Notes: generated from the letters alone by a model not told the origin. 64,000 bases of DNA from Pseudomonadaceae bacterium (GCA_900766265.1 CAAFUS010000003.1:1-64000); one strand, 5' to 3'; shown: positions 25,181 through 34,247, counted from the first letter of the stretch. A program made the numbers and translations.

Positions 25181-26996
25181 GCTGCACTCCTCCGGTAAGC
25201 GGCAGCTCCAGCGTACAGGCGAACCCCTGCGCGTCGTAGCTGGCCGCAAAACTGCCACCAAGTTCTTTGACCACACTGGCCTCGATCAGCCGGGTGCCGA
25301 AGCCGGGCTTGCCCGGCACGGCGACCGCCGGCCCGTTGTATTCGCGCCACTGCAGGCTGAGCCTGGGCCGCGACGCCCGACTCGCCGGCAACACCTGCCA
25401 GTGAAGCCGAACCTGTCCGCTCTCGGCCCCGAGCGCACCGTACTTGGCCGAGTTGATCATCAACTCATGGAACACCAGGGCCAGCGACAGTGCCTCGCGC
25501 GGCGCCAACTCCACGATCGGCCCCGTGAGCTCGATGCGCTCTTGTTCGCCACGCAGGTAGGCTTGCAGCACCTTGTTCAGCAGCGAGCTCAGCAGCGCCC
25601 CCTCCCAACGCGATTGCGTCAGCAGGTCGTGGCCGTGGCTGAGCGCAATCAGCCGGCGTTCGAACGACGTGTAGAACACTGCCAGGCTGTCGGATCTGTG
25701 CAACGTCAGCGCAGCGATCGACTGTACCGAGGCCAGGGTGTTCTTGACCCGATGGTTGAGCTCGTCGATCAGCAGCGCCTGACGCTGCTGTGCCAAGCGA
25801 TGGGACGAGATGTCCACCAGCATGCTGATCGCGCCGGTCAGCCGCCCCTGATCGTCGAACAGCGGCATCGGGTGCGCGGCAAAGGGCACCCGGCTTCCGT
25901 CCGGACGCTCGAGCACCGCTTCCTCGCCGAGCTGCGGCGTGCCGGTCCTGAGCGCGATGGCCATGGGACACTCTTCCAGCTGCAGCGGTGCGCCCTCGTT
26001 GGAAAACAGCTTCGTCGAGCCGCACCAGCGGGTCTGTCCGAGCACCGGTTCGGCGCCCCAGAGGCGCACCGCCGCCGCATTGTAGAAGGTGATCAGGCCT
26101 GCGGGGTCGGTGGTGTAGACCGCCATGGGCAAGGCTTCTAGCAGCGCATGCCAGTGGCGCTCGCTGGCCAGGATGCGCTCGCGGTCGCGGGTCTGCTCGG
26201 TGATGTCGCGGGTGACCGCAAGATGCCCGGTGCTGCCATCGGGCAGGCGCAGCGGCACGGCATGGGTCTCCATGTGCCGGCGTACGCCTTCCAAGGAAAT
26301 CAGGTCGAATTCCCAGACAGAGCGCTTGCCGCCGCAGACCTGCAGGTGATTCGCCTGCCATTGGCGGCGATCTTCCTCGGCGATCAGATTCAGCACCGGC
26401 ACGCCTGTGACCGAAGCCTCATCGCCCGCGCCGATCATCCCGAGCCCCGCCGGATTCATCTGCAGCAGACTGCCATCGGCAGCCACCACCTTCACGCATT
26501 CGGGCGTCGCATCGACGATGGCCTGCAGGTATTGCTGGCTGAGCGCGTGCTCGATCTCGGCGCGCCGCTGGCGGCTGATGTCCTGAAAACTGCAGGTCGC
26601 GCCAACCACCTCGCCAGCCACCACCACCGGTTCGGCATTCATCAGCAGCCAGCGACGCGGCGCATCCGGCAGGCTCTGGCAGAGTTCGAAATCACGAATG
26701 GGGCGCGCGCGCTGCAGGACATCGACCAACGCGTCGGCGACCGGCGGCGACTGCGCCTCGTCGCCCTGCCCCAGCTTGAGCTGATCGAACACGCGGAAAA
26801 TGCTCTGACCGACGACGACCGCCCCGGCAAAGGCCTCCCGCGCGCGCAAGTTGGCGTGCAGCAGGTGACCGTCGCGATCGCATAGCCATAGAGGCACCGG
26901 CAGCAGGTCGAGCTGCTCGGGCGCGAGCCCGCCCAGCGAAGTGCGCTGCGAGCCTGCTGCCGGTTCGGTCACGCAATCGTCCGTTACAGGTTTCAT
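25173..26996 (-). CDS. PAS-domain sensor histidine kinase, HWE/HisKA_2 type
   Basis: The product is 607 residues, soluble (no membrane helices). Three PAS-like domains are arranged in tandem (about residues 25-145, 150-275 and 285-405), the second with a PAC motif (ITEQTRDRERILA). The kinase core follows with LIDELNHRVKNTLASVQSIA, whose HRVKN is the HWE/HisKA_2 phosphoacceptor box, and an ATPase region (ALVFHELMINSAKYGAL and PGFGTRLIEASVVKELGG). It likely senses a cytoplasmic ligand, redox state or light, undetermined. It is co-transcribed with a stand-alone receiver downstream. Confidence 0.9.
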   Translation of the reverse strand: MKPVTDDCVTEPAAGSQRTSLGGLAPEQLDLLPVPLWLCDRDGHLLHANLRAREAFAGAVVVGQSIFRVFDQLKLGQGDEAQSPPVADALVDVLQRARPIRDFELCQSLPDAPRRWLLMNAEPVVVAGEVVGATCSFQDISRQRRAEIEHALSQQYLQAIVDATPECVKVVAADGSLLQMNPAGLGMIGAGDEASVTGVPVLNLIAEEDRRQWQANHLQVCGGKRSVWEFDLISLEGVRRHMETHAVPLRLPDGSTGHLAVTRDITEQTRDRERILASERHWHALLEALPMAVYTTDPAGLITFYNAAAVRLWGAEPVLGQTRWCGSTKLFSNEGAPLQLEECPMAIALRTGTPQLGEEAVLERPDGSRVPFAAHPMPLFDDQGRLTGAISMLVDISSHRLAQQRQALLIDELNHRVKNTLASVQSIAALTLHRSDSLAVFYTSFERRLIALSHGHDLLTQSRWEGALLSSLLNKVLQAYLRGEQERIELTGPIVELAPREALSLALVFHELMINSAKYGALGAESGQVRLHWQVLPASRASRPRLSLQWREYNGPAVAVPGKPGFGTRLIEASVVKELGGSFAASYDAQGFACTLELPLTGGVQHV

Positions 26997-27138
26997 TGGA
27001 ATGCGTCACGAGAGATGGCGCCAGTGTAATGAAAAACCGGAGCGGCTTGTGCCTTTAGGAGGCGCCGGCGGTCTGCGCGACCGGTGCCGACCGTGCACAA
27101 AGGCCCGGCACAGGGCCAGCGACGTGACGCTGCGGCAT

Positions 27139-27939
27139 TCAGTCCCAGTGCGGCGCAAAGCCCGGATTGGCGAGCCGCTCGCTGCGGTCCAAAGTGGCGA
27201 TCCGGGCCATTTCCTCATCGCTCAGGCGAAGGGCCTGGGCCTCGAGGTTCGCCTGCAGGTTGGCCCGTTTGGTCGAAGACGGAATGACCGCGAAGCCCTG
27301 CTGCAACAGCCAGGCCAGCGCGACCTGGGCAGGGCTCGCCCGGTGCGCCTCGCCAATGGCCTTCAAGACCTCGTCCTGCATTACCTTGCCCACCGCCAGC
27401 GGCATGTAGGCGGTCAGGTGCAGGCCCTGCTCGCGGGCGAAGTCCACCACCGTGCGGTTCTGCAGGAACGGATGGATTTCCACCTGATTGGTGGCGATGT
27501 TCTCGACGCCCACCGCCTCGATCGCCTGGCGCATATGCGAGACGGTGAAGTTGGAAATGCCGATCTGGCGGGTCAGGCCCTGCTCCCGGGCCTCGAGCAG
27601 AGAGCCGAGGTAGTCGGCCACCGGCAGCTCGTCATTGGGGGAAGGCCAGTGGATCAGCGTCAGGTCGACCTGCTCGAGGCGCAGCCGGGCAAGGCTGTCC
27701 TTCAGGCTCGGGATCAACTTGTCGCCGGCCAGGTTGCTGATCCAGATCTTGGTGGTGACGAACAGCGCCTCACGGGAGAGGCCGCTTTCAGCGATGGCCT
27801 GGCCAACTTCGCTTTCGTTCTCGTAGACCTGGGCGGTGTCGATATGGCGGTATCCGAGCTCGATGCCCGTCTTCACCGAATCAATGACTTGCTGCCCTTT
27901 CAGGCGAAAGGTGCCGAGGCCGAAGGATGGAATGCTCAT
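27139..27939 (-). CDS. dkgB: aldo/keto reductase, 2,5-diketo-D-gluconate reductase B type
   Basis: The product is 266 residues, a (beta/alpha)8 NADPH-dependent reductase. It follows E. coli DkgB along its length: MSIPSFGLGTFRLK at the start, AQVYENE with the catalytic Tyr, TTKIWISNLAGDKLIPSLKDSL, DLTLIHWPSPNDELPV with the His, and VIPSSTKRANLQANLEAQ binding NADPH. The family reduces 2,5-diketogluconate, methylglyoxal and other carbonyls. The ATG at 27937-27939 has AGGAG upstream. It is divergent from a yafC-like LysR gene, the same pairing seen in E. coli. Confidence 0.92.
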   Translation of the reverse strand: MSIPSFGLGTFRLKGQQVIDSVKTGIELGYRHIDTAQVYENESEVGQAIAESGLSREALFVTTKIWISNLAGDKLIPSLKDSLARLRLEQVDLTLIHWPSPNDELPVADYLGSLLEAREQGLTRQIGISNFTVSHMRQAIEAVGVENIATNQVEIHPFLQNRTVVDFAREQGLHLTAYMPLAVGKVMQDEVLKAIGEAHRASPAQVALAWLLQQGFAVIPSSTKRANLQANLEAQALRLSDEEMARIATLDRSERLANPGFAPHWD

Positions 27940-28062
27940 GCAGTGCTCCTGATCGATGATGAGTGGCGCGGCGGGCGCCTTTGAAACAGGCAACAGTCTG
28001 ACCCAGGGGTTCGGGTGGAAAAACCGACCTCGGCACCGAAGACTTTTGCGTAAGATTCAACA

Positions 28063-28974
28063 ATGAAGACCACACTCGATGAATTGCTGGCCTTCTCCAC
28101 CGTGGTGGAGACCGGCTCGATCACCGCCGCCGCCGAACAGCTGGGGCAGACCACCTCGGGTGTCAGCCGCGCCCTGAGCCGGTTGGAAGCCAAGCTCGAG
28201 GTCACGCTGTTGCTGCGCACCACCCGTCGCCTGGAGCTGACCGAGGAAGGCGAGGCCTTTCTCGCCCAGGCAAGGCGTATCCTCGACTCGGTCGAGCAGG
28301 CCGAAGAGCAAATGGCGTTGCGCCGACAGCGCCCGGCCGGACGTTTGCGGATCAACGCCGCCTCGCCGTTCATGCTCCACGTGGTAGTGCCGCTGGTGGG
28401 AGGCTTTCGCGAGCGCTACCCGCAGATCGAGCTGGAGCTGCATAGCAGCGACCAGATCATCGACCTGATCGAGCAGCGCACCGACCTGGCGATCCGCATT
28501 GGCCCCCTGCGCGACTCCACGTTGCATGCCCGCCCGCTGGGCAGCAGCCGCCTGCGCGTACTGGCGAGCCCGGCCTACCTGGCACGGCGCGGCACACCCG
28601 ACAGCCCCGAGGCCCTGGCCAACCACAGCCTGCTCGGCTTCACCCAGCCGGAAACCCTCAACCAGTGGCCGCTGCGCCATGGGCTGGGCGATGGGCTGAC
28701 CATCGCCCCGACGCACAAGGCCTCCAGCGGGGAAACACTGCGCCAGCTGGCCCTGGCCGGCGAGGGCCTGGTGTGCCTGTCGGATTTCATGACCCAGGGC
28801 GACCGCGACCGCGGCGACCTGGTCCAGGTGCTGGGCGAGGACACCTTCGAGTCGCGTCAGCCGATCCACGCGGTCTATTACCGCAACACGGCGCTGACCT
28901 CGCGGATCACCTGCTTTCTCGACTACCTCTCGGCAGAGCTGGCCGGCCAGCGCTGGGCGCGGCGCGGCGACTAG
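28063..28974 (+). CDS. LysR-family regulator, YafC-like
   Basis: The product is 303 residues: N-terminal winged helix (FSTVVETGSITAAAEQLGQ and SGVSRALSRLEAKLEV), linker helix, and a periplasmic-binding-type effector domain (residues 90-295). It resembles E. coli YafC in GFTQPETLNQWPL and SSGETLRQLALAGEGLVCLSDF. Being divergent from dkgB with 123 bp between, it probably controls that gene and itself, responding to an unknown carbonyl or acid. No clear T-N11-A box was pinned down in the gap. Confidence 0.88.
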   Translation: MKTTLDELLAFSTVVETGSITAAAEQLGQTTSGVSRALSRLEAKLEVTLLLRTTRRLELTEEGEAFLAQARRILDSVEQAEEQMALRRQRPAGRLRINAASPFMLHVVVPLVGGFRERYPQIELELHSSDQIIDLIEQRTDLAIRIGPLRDSTLHARPLGSSRLRVLASPAYLARRGTPDSPEALANHSLLGFTQPETLNQWPLRHGLGDGLTIAPTHKASSGETLRQLALAGEGLVCLSDFMTQGDRDRGDLVQVLGEDTFESRQPIHAVYYRNTALTSRITCFLDYLSAELAGQRWARRGD

Positions 28975-28991
28975 AAGCCCTCGAGGACGAT

Positions 28992-29081
28992 CTAGCCCTT
29001 GGCCTTGCCGCTTTCGAGCAGGGCGTGGGCACGGCGCAGGTTCGCGGCGTTGATCGTGCCGAAGTGCTCGCCCAGGGTCGT
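28992..29081 (-). pseudogene. C-terminal fragment of a zinc-type alcohol dehydrogenase/quinone reductase
   Basis: A 29-codon remnant (TTLGEHFGTINAANLRRAHALL, here in parts TTLGEHFGTINAANL and RRAHALLESGKAKG) ends in TAG. It matches the conserved last 30 residues of NAD(P)H-dependent zinc-binding oxidoreductases, which normally continue with about seven more residues (GKIVL..F). Its N-terminal portion should lie to the right but is missing, because a LysR fragment on the other strand begins within 10 bp. Confidence 0.7.
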
Positions 29082-29091
29082 CCGCCCCCAT

Positions 29092-29412
29092 GACCAGTGG
29101 CGCTTTGGCGAAGGCCGCAAGGAAGTGCGGGTGAAGGTCAGCGGCGACCGCACCAGTGACGACGCCGATGCGGTGCGCCGCTGGGCCGTGGAGGCCAAGG
29201 GGCTCGCCTACAAGTCCTGGCTGGACGTGGCCGGCGACGTGCGCGCCGGTCGCCTGAAGGTGCTGTTCGCTGACCTGCTGGGCGAGCCGACGCCGCTCAA
29301 CCTGATCTGCGCGCACCGCGCGCAGTTGAGCAAGCCGGTGCATCTGCTGCGCGAATTCGTCCAGGCGCGCTGCGCCGAACTCCAGCGGGACGCGAGCCTG
29401 GATGAATCAGGC
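29092..29412 (+). pseudogene. C-terminal fragment of a LysR-family regulator
   Basis: The translation begins abruptly at DQWRFGEGRKEVRVKVSGD and continues RRWAVEAKGLAYKSWLDVAGDV to KPVHLLREFVQARCAEL, the second half of a LysR effector domain. The DNA-binding half is absent. The frame reads on past the expected end into the SDR gene on the other strand, so the native stop may also be lost. It is fused back-to-back with an alcohol dehydrogenase fragment, which suggests one deletion removed the facing halves of a divergent gene pair. Confidence 0.72.
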
Positions 29413-30210
29413 CGGGGCGCAGCGATAACGTTCGGCGGCGTGGCGGTGGGACAGATTCGGCCCCAGCGCCGCGCGCGCCGCGACGAAGGCCTCCCAGTCG
29501 GCGGCATCGGGCAATGACGGCAGGGTGACCGGCTCGCCCTGGTCGAGGCCGGCCAGCGCAGCGTCCACCATTTCGTCCGCCTCCATGATCATCGCCTCGG
29601 GCAGGCTGCCCACTGGCACCCCGCTGCGCGTCCAGATCTCGGTTCGGGTCATGCCCGGCAACACCGCCTGGACCCGCACGCCACGCTTGCCCAGCTCGGC
29701 CTGCATGGATTGGCTGAGACTGAGCACATAGGCCTTGGTGGCCGCGTAGATGGCGCTGAAGCGCTCGGGCAGGAGCGAGACCACCGACCCCAGGTTGATC
29801 ACCGTGCCCCGACCGCGGGCGCCGAAGCTGGCCGCGGCCGCAGCGGCGAGGTGGGTCACGGCGACGAGGTTGAGCGCGATCATCTGATCGGCGACAGCCA
29901 TGTCCGCCTCGGCGAGCGCGCCGGTCATCGACATGCCGGCGTTGTTGACAAGCACCTCGAGGGAGTCGTCGCTGCGCAGGCGCTCAGCGAGGCGCTGCAG
30001 TTCGACGTGATCGGTGAGGTCGGCCGGCCAGATCTCGACCTTGACGCTGTGCCGGGCTTCCAACTGCTCGGCCAGTCCCTGCAACCGGGCAGCGTCGCGC
30101 GCGGTCAGCAACAAGGGGTGACCCCGTCCGGCCAGCCGATCGGCGTAGACCGCGCCGATGCCCGTTGACGCACCGGTGATCAGCGCGACGCCCTTGGTCG
30201 ATGCATTCAT
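29407..30210 (-). CDS. short-chain dehydrogenase/reductase (SDR)
   Basis: The product is 267 residues, a classical SDR: nucleotide-binding GASTGIGAVYADRL, VNNAGMSMTGAL, catalytic Ser in NLGSVVSL, and YAATK carrying catalytic Tyr and Lys. The coenzyme-deciding Arg after strand 2 (LTARDAARL) suggests NADP(H). Substrate is unknown. The ATG at 30208-30210 (MNASTKGVALITGA) is followed at once by the Rossmann strand; the longer frame to 30345 adds 45 unconserved residues. It overlaps the tail of the LysR fragment on the other strand, consistent with a rearranged locus. Confidence 0.9.
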   Translation of the reverse strand: MNASTKGVALITGASTGIGAVYADRLAGRGHPLLLTARDAARLQGLAEQLEARHSVKVEIWPADLTDHVELQRLAERLRSDDSLEVLVNNAGMSMTGALAEADMAVADQMIALNLVAVTHLAAAAAASFGARGRGTVINLGSVVSLLPERFSAIYAATKAYVLSLSQSMQAELGKRGVRVQAVLPGMTRTEIWTRSGVPVGSLPEAMIMEADEMVDAALAGLDQGEPVTLPSLPDAADWEAFVAARAALGPNLSHRHAAERYRCAPA

Positions 30211-30256
30211 GTCCCGTCTCTCCTCCAGGCTGCCCTGGCTAGTGCGTAAAAATGGC

Positions 30257-31657
30257 TCAGGCCTGCATGGCCCGTTCGTGGACATCCATTGCGGCCTGGC
30301 GCAAGGCCTCGGAGCGGGTGGGATGTGGGTGGCAGACCAGCGCAAGGTCCTCGGCCGAGGCGGAAAACGCCATCGCCACGCAGTACTCGCCGATCATCTC
30401 GCCGACGTTCGGCCCGACCATGTGCACCCCGAGGATCTGGTCACTGCGCTCGTCGGCCAGCACCTTCACGAAACCTTCGGTCTCGTGGTTGATCCTGGCC
30501 CGGCTGTTGGCACTGAACGGGAACTTGCCGACTCGGTAGGCGCGCCCCTCGGCCTTGAGTTGTTCCTCGCTCCGCCCGACGCTAGCGACTTCGGGCGCCG
30601 TGTAGATCACGCTCGGGATGATCCCGTAGTCGACCTCCGGTGCCTGCCCGGCGATGCGCTCGATGCAGGCGATGGCTTCCTCTTCGGCCTTGTGCGCCAG
30701 CATCGGCCCCGAGGTGACATCGCCGATCACCCACACCCCCGGCACGCCGCTGCGCTGGTCGTCGTTGGGCAGCATGCCCCGGGCGTCGGGCTGCAACCCG
30801 ACGTTCTCCAGGCCCAGATCCCGAGTAAAAGGACGCCTGCCGATCGCCACCAGCACGCGGTCGGCATGCAGGGTCCGGGCGGGGCCACCCGCCGCCGGTT
30901 CCAGGTTCAGCGTCACGCCATCCCCCTCGACCGAGGCGCTGGTCACCCGGGTCGCCAGTTCGAACGCCATGCCTTGTCGGGTCAGCGAGCGCTGCAGGGT
31001 GCGCGCGGTTTCCCGGTCCAGACCGGGGCAGATCCGGTCCAGGTATTCGACCACCGTGACCTGGCTGCCCAGGCGGCGCCACACCGAGCCCAGTTCCAGT
31101 CCGATCACCCCGGCCCCGATCACCACCAGGTGCTTCGGCACCTCGGGCAATGACAGCGCGGCGGTGGAATCGAGAACCCGCTGCCCATCGAAGGGCACGC
31201 CGGGCAGTGGCGTCGGCTCCGAGCCGGTGGCGATGACGATGTCCCGTGCGGTCAACTCGCGAACGCTGCCGTCGGGCCCTTGCACCTGCACCCGCCCCTC
31301 GCCCAGCAGGCGCCCCCAGCCACGCACCCATTCCACCTTGTGCTTGCGAAACAGGAACTCGACCCCCTTGGTCAGGGACGCGACGCTGGCATCCTTCTGC
31401 TTCATCATCTGCGCCAGATCCAGGCGCGGCTCGACGGCGATGCCCAGCTTGGCGAAGGCATTGCCGGCAGCGGCCTCGTAGAGCTCCGAAGCGTGCAGCA
31501 GCGCCTTGGAGGGCATGCAGCCGACGTTCAGGCAGGTTCCCCCGAGCGTGTCCCGGGCCTCCACGCAGGCCACCGAGAGACCGAGCTGGCCGGCACGGAT
31601 CGCGGCGTTGTAGCCGCCCGGACCGCCACCGATGATGACCACGTCATGGCTCGTCAT
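30257..31657 (-). CDS. lpdA: dihydrolipoyl dehydrogenase
   Basis: The product is 466 residues: FAD-binding GGGPGGYNAAIRAGQLG, the redox disulfide GGTCLNVGCMPSK, an NAD-binding GAGVIGLELGSVWRRLG, and the C-terminal interface with the catalytic His-Glu pair (HPHPTRSEALRQA). It reoxidises dihydrolipoamide in 2-oxo acid dehydrogenase or glycine cleavage complexes. No E1/E2 or gcv genes are adjacent, so it is a stand-alone copy whose complex is unknown. Its ATG overlaps the stop of the upstream MFS gene (ATGA), so the two are translationally coupled. Confidence 0.92.
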   Translation of the reverse strand: MTSHDVVIIGGGPGGYNAAIRAGQLGLSVACVEARDTLGGTCLNVGCMPSKALLHASELYEAAAGNAFAKLGIAVEPRLDLAQMMKQKDASVASLTKGVEFLFRKHKVEWVRGWGRLLGEGRVQVQGPDGSVRELTARDIVIATGSEPTPLPGVPFDGQRVLDSTAALSLPEVPKHLVVIGAGVIGLELGSVWRRLGSQVTVVEYLDRICPGLDRETARTLQRSLTRQGMAFELATRVTSASVEGDGVTLNLEPAAGGPARTLHADRVLVAIGRRPFTRDLGLENVGLQPDARGMLPNDDQRSGVPGVWVIGDVTSGPMLAHKAEEEAIACIERIAGQAPEVDYGIIPSVIYTAPEVASVGRSEEQLKAEGRAYRVGKFPFSANSRARINHETEGFVKVLADERSDQILGVHMVGPNVGEMIGEYCVAMAFSASAEDLALVCHPHPTRSEALRQAAMDVHERAMQA

Positions 31658-32883
31658 TGCGAAGCTCCTCTGCCGCTATCGGCCGGTTGGGGCGCCGGCA
31701 TGCCGCCGGCGCGCAGGAAATGGAACAGCCCGAAGCCCGCCAGGGCGAACCCCAGGCTGACCTGCAGCATCGGCCCGGCGTCGCCATCGGCCAGGACACT
31801 GAGCAGCAGGCCGCTGCAGGTGGCACCAAGCATCTGCGCGAAGCCCATGAAGCCCGCCGCAAGCCCCGCGCGGTGCGCGTTGGGCATCACCGCACCGGCG
31901 ATGGAGGCCGGCAGCACCATGCCGCCCCCCAGGGTCACCAGCAGCTGCGGCAGCGACAGGCCCGCCACGGAAAGCCCGAACAGCTGGTGGATGAGCAGGC
32001 TGAGCAGCGCGCCGCTGGCGACCAGCAGGAGACCGCGCGCCACCAGCCGCCGGGGGCCGAGCCGGGCAATGGTGCGCTGGGTGTAATAGGCGCCGGCCAC
32101 CAGGCCGATGACGATGCTGCCGAAGGTCAGCCCGTACTGGGCCGGACTCAGGTGCAAGCGCCCGACATAGACGGCGGACGAACCGGCGATGACCGCGAAC
32201 ATCGCCCCGTAGGTGCCCGCGATGGCGAACACCAAAGAGGGAAAGCCCGGGCTGCGCAAAAGATCGGCGTAGTCCCGCGCGAGGCTGCCCAGATGCCCGG
32301 CACGCGGATCCGGATGCAGGTTGCTCTCGAGCATCAGCCGCACCACCGCCGCCAACGCGCCGAGCCCCAGCAGCAGCGAGGCCACGATCGGCGCCCGCCA
32401 GCCGCCGTAGGCATGCAGCAGTCCGCCAAGCATCAGGGCGAGCATCACCGCGCTGAGCATGCCGATCACCGATTTGGCCAGCGCCGGGCCGGCATCGGCC
32501 TTCCAGACGTCACGCACCGTGGTCCGCGCCAGCACCATGCAGGCGCAGGCCCCCAGGCCCTGCAGCACCCGGGCACCGATGAATTCGCCCAGGCTGCCCG
32601 CCAGCAGCATCGCGCCCGTGCCGAGCAGATAGGTCAGCAACCCGCCGACCAGCACCGGGCGCCGGCCGATGCGATCCGAAAGCGGGCCCAGCAACAGTTG
32701 CCCGAGGCCGAAGGCTGCGACGAAGGCCGAAAGCGCGTGGACGCCGGAGCCGGGACTAGCCCCCAGTGCGGACTCCATCGCGCCAAGGCTGGGCACGATC
32801 AGTTGCGTGGAGGCTTCACCCAAGGCGGTCAACAGCATGACCAGTGCCAGCAGCTGGCGGGAGGGACGTGGAATGTAGGACAT
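31654..32883 (-). CDS. Bcr/CflA-family MFS drug-efflux transporter
   Basis: The product is 409 residues with 12 predicted membrane helices. The motif-A loop between helices 2 and 3 is GPLSDRIGRRPVLVGG, and helix 4 contains RVLQGLGACACMVLARTTVRDV, both typical of the Bcr/CflA branch. It would export a drug or small metabolite using the proton gradient. It is divergent from a PaaI-type thioesterase and its TetR regulator, with a shared intergenic region, so TetR control is plausible. It overlaps the lpd gene by 4 nt. Confidence 0.9.
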   Translation of the reverse strand: MSYIPRPSRQLLALVMLLTALGEASTQLIVPSLGAMESALGASPGSGVHALSAFVAAFGLGQLLLGPLSDRIGRRPVLVGGLLTYLLGTGAMLLAGSLGEFIGARVLQGLGACACMVLARTTVRDVWKADAGPALAKSVIGMLSAVMLALMLGGLLHAYGGWRAPIVASLLLGLGALAAVVRLMLESNLHPDPRAGHLGSLARDYADLLRSPGFPSLVFAIAGTYGAMFAVIAGSSAVYVGRLHLSPAQYGLTFGSIVIGLVAGAYYTQRTIARLGPRRLVARGLLLVASGALLSLLIHQLFGLSVAGLSLPQLLVTLGGGMVLPASIAGAVMPNAHRAGLAAGFMGFAQMLGATCSGLLLSVLADGDAGPMLQVSLGFALAGFGLFHFLRAGGMPAPQPADSGRGASQ

Positions 32884-32918
32884 AGCGAAGGTCTCGTGCA
32901 GGCGGGCTTGCCTTTTGT

Positions 32919-32928
32919 ATGACGACCA
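32919..32928. promoter_or_regulatory. decamer repeated before the thioesterase/MFS pair and before tetR
   Basis: ATGACGACCA occurs here in the MFS/thioesterase gap and again at 33563-33572, 23 bp upstream of the tetR start. The two contexts also share AT a few bases downstream. It may be half of a TetR operator, but no full palindrome is clear. Confidence 0.35.
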
Positions 32929-32984
32929 TAATATTGTCTTTACATGTTGTCTATCATTTAAAACGACACGCCTGGAGAAACCCG

Positions 32985-33524
32985 ATGACTACCCTCACCC
33001 GCGCTGAAAAACTCGCCGCCTGGCAACAGGAAGAACAGGACGTTCGCGCCCGCCTCGCCCCTGTCGGCACGCTCCCCCTCGCCGAAGTGGCGAGCATGGA
33101 TCCGAAGGCTTTCTTCGGCGGCATCGGCCGTGGCGAGCTGCCTCGCCCGCCAATCGGAGAATTGCTCGGCTTCGTGCCGATCCGCTGGGACGATGGCCTG
33201 TTCGTCTTCCAGGGCTGGCCCAACGCGACCCACTACAACCCGCTGGGCAGCGTACACGGCGGTTATGCCGCGACCCTGCTCGACTCCTGCATGGGCTGCG
33301 CGATCCACACCCGCCTCAAGCCCGGCCAGGGCTACACCACCACGGACCTGCGCATCAGCTACATCCGGGCCTTGCGCGACGATGTCGGCCCGGTGCGCGC
33401 CGAGGGCCGCATCGTCCATGTCGGCCGCTCGACGGCCCTGGCCGAGGGACGGCTGTACGACGTCGACGACAAGCTTTATGCGACCGGCTCGACCACCTGC
33501 CTGATCCTGCAGCTGGACCGCTGA
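32985..33524 (+). CDS. PaaI-family hotdog-fold thioesterase
   Basis: The product is 179 residues. The hotdog signature is HYNPLGSVHGGYAATLLDSCMGCA, with the HGG-x-x-x-x-x-LDS catalytic segment, followed by TTTDLRISYIRAL and VRAEGRIVHVGRSTALAEGRL. It hydrolyses acyl- or phenylacyl-CoA thioesters; substrate is unknown. The ATG at 32985 (MTTLTRAEKL) follows a GGAGA ribosome binding site; an in-frame ATG at 32919 overlaps the repeated decamer. It is followed 70 bp later by a TetR gene, and is divergent from an MFS pump. Confidence 0.88.
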   Translation: MTTLTRAEKLAAWQQEEQDVRARLAPVGTLPLAEVASMDPKAFFGGIGRGELPRPPIGELLGFVPIRWDDGLFVFQGWPNATHYNPLGSVHGGYAATLLDSCMGCAIHTRLKPGQGYTTTDLRISYIRALRDDVGPVRAEGRIVHVGRSTALAEGRLYDVDDKLYATGSTTCLILQLDR

Positions 33525-33594
33525 GACGACCTCACATGGGAGGCCCGGCAAAACGCGTTAGGATGACGACCAGCATATGAGACACGAGGTAGTC

Positions 33595-34167
33595 ATGCGT
33601 TATTCCGAAGACCACAAGGCCCAGACCCGTCAACGCATCATCGAAGAGGCCGCCCGGCGGTTTCGGCGCGACGGCGTCGAGGCCACCGGCCTGCAGCCGC
33701 TGATGAAAGCGCTCGGTCTGACCCACGGCGGCTTCTACGCGCACTTCAAATCCAAGGACGAGCTGGTCGAGACCGCGCTGCAATACTCGGCCGAGCAGAT
33801 ACGTGAACGCGCCGAGCGAGCCCTCTCAAGCGAGAAGCCGTTGCAAACCTTCATCGACCGTTACCTGTCGCCGGTCCACCGCGACAACGCCGCCGAAGGC
33901 TGCCCGCTGCCGACCCTCTGCGCCGAGCTCGGCCAGCGCGGCCAGCCGAGCCCGCTCACGGACGCCTCGCTGCGCGACCGGCTGAGCAGAATCGAAGCCT
34001 GCCTGCCGGGCGAGGATGCCGCGAACAAGAGCGTGACGCTGCTCTGCACGCTGGTCGGCGCCCTGCTGCTCTCGCGCAGCGTCAACGACCCCGAACTGTC
34101 GGCGCAGCTGCTCGACAGCGCACGCGCACAGCTGACCCAGCAGTACGTCGAGCAGGACGCCTCCTGA
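33595..34167 (+). CDS. TetR-family regulator
   Basis: The product is 190 residues. The N-terminal helix-turn-helix is RQRIIEEAARRFRRDGVEATGL with recognition region LGLTHGGFYAHFKSKDELV, followed by a helical ligand domain containing one Cys pair (EGCPLPTLCAELG). It is related to TetR repressors linked to drug or aldehyde stress. I chose the ATG at 33595 with GAGGT upstream over the ATG at 33577. It is probably co-regulated with the thioesterase and the divergent MFS pump through the decamer ATGACGACCA. Confidence 0.88.
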   Translation: MRYSEDHKAQTRQRIIEEAARRFRRDGVEATGLQPLMKALGLTHGGFYAHFKSKDELVETALQYSAEQIRERAERALSSEKPLQTFIDRYLSPVHRDNAAEGCPLPTLCAELGQRGQPSPLTDASLRDRLSRIEACLPGEDAANKSVTLLCTLVGALLLSRSVNDPELSAQLLDSARAQLTQQYVEQDAS

Positions 34168-34247
34168 TCGAGCGGCGGGGTCTGTCCCCTTCGGCAAGCC
34201 CATCGGCTAGCATCAAGCGTCATTGTCACCCGATTGGATGATCCCTG

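Noticed and set aside
30257..32883. Lpd and the MFS pump as part of a 2-oxo acid dehydrogenase operon
   Set aside because: No E1 or E2 component is adjacent; the 4-bp overlap shows co-transcription only.
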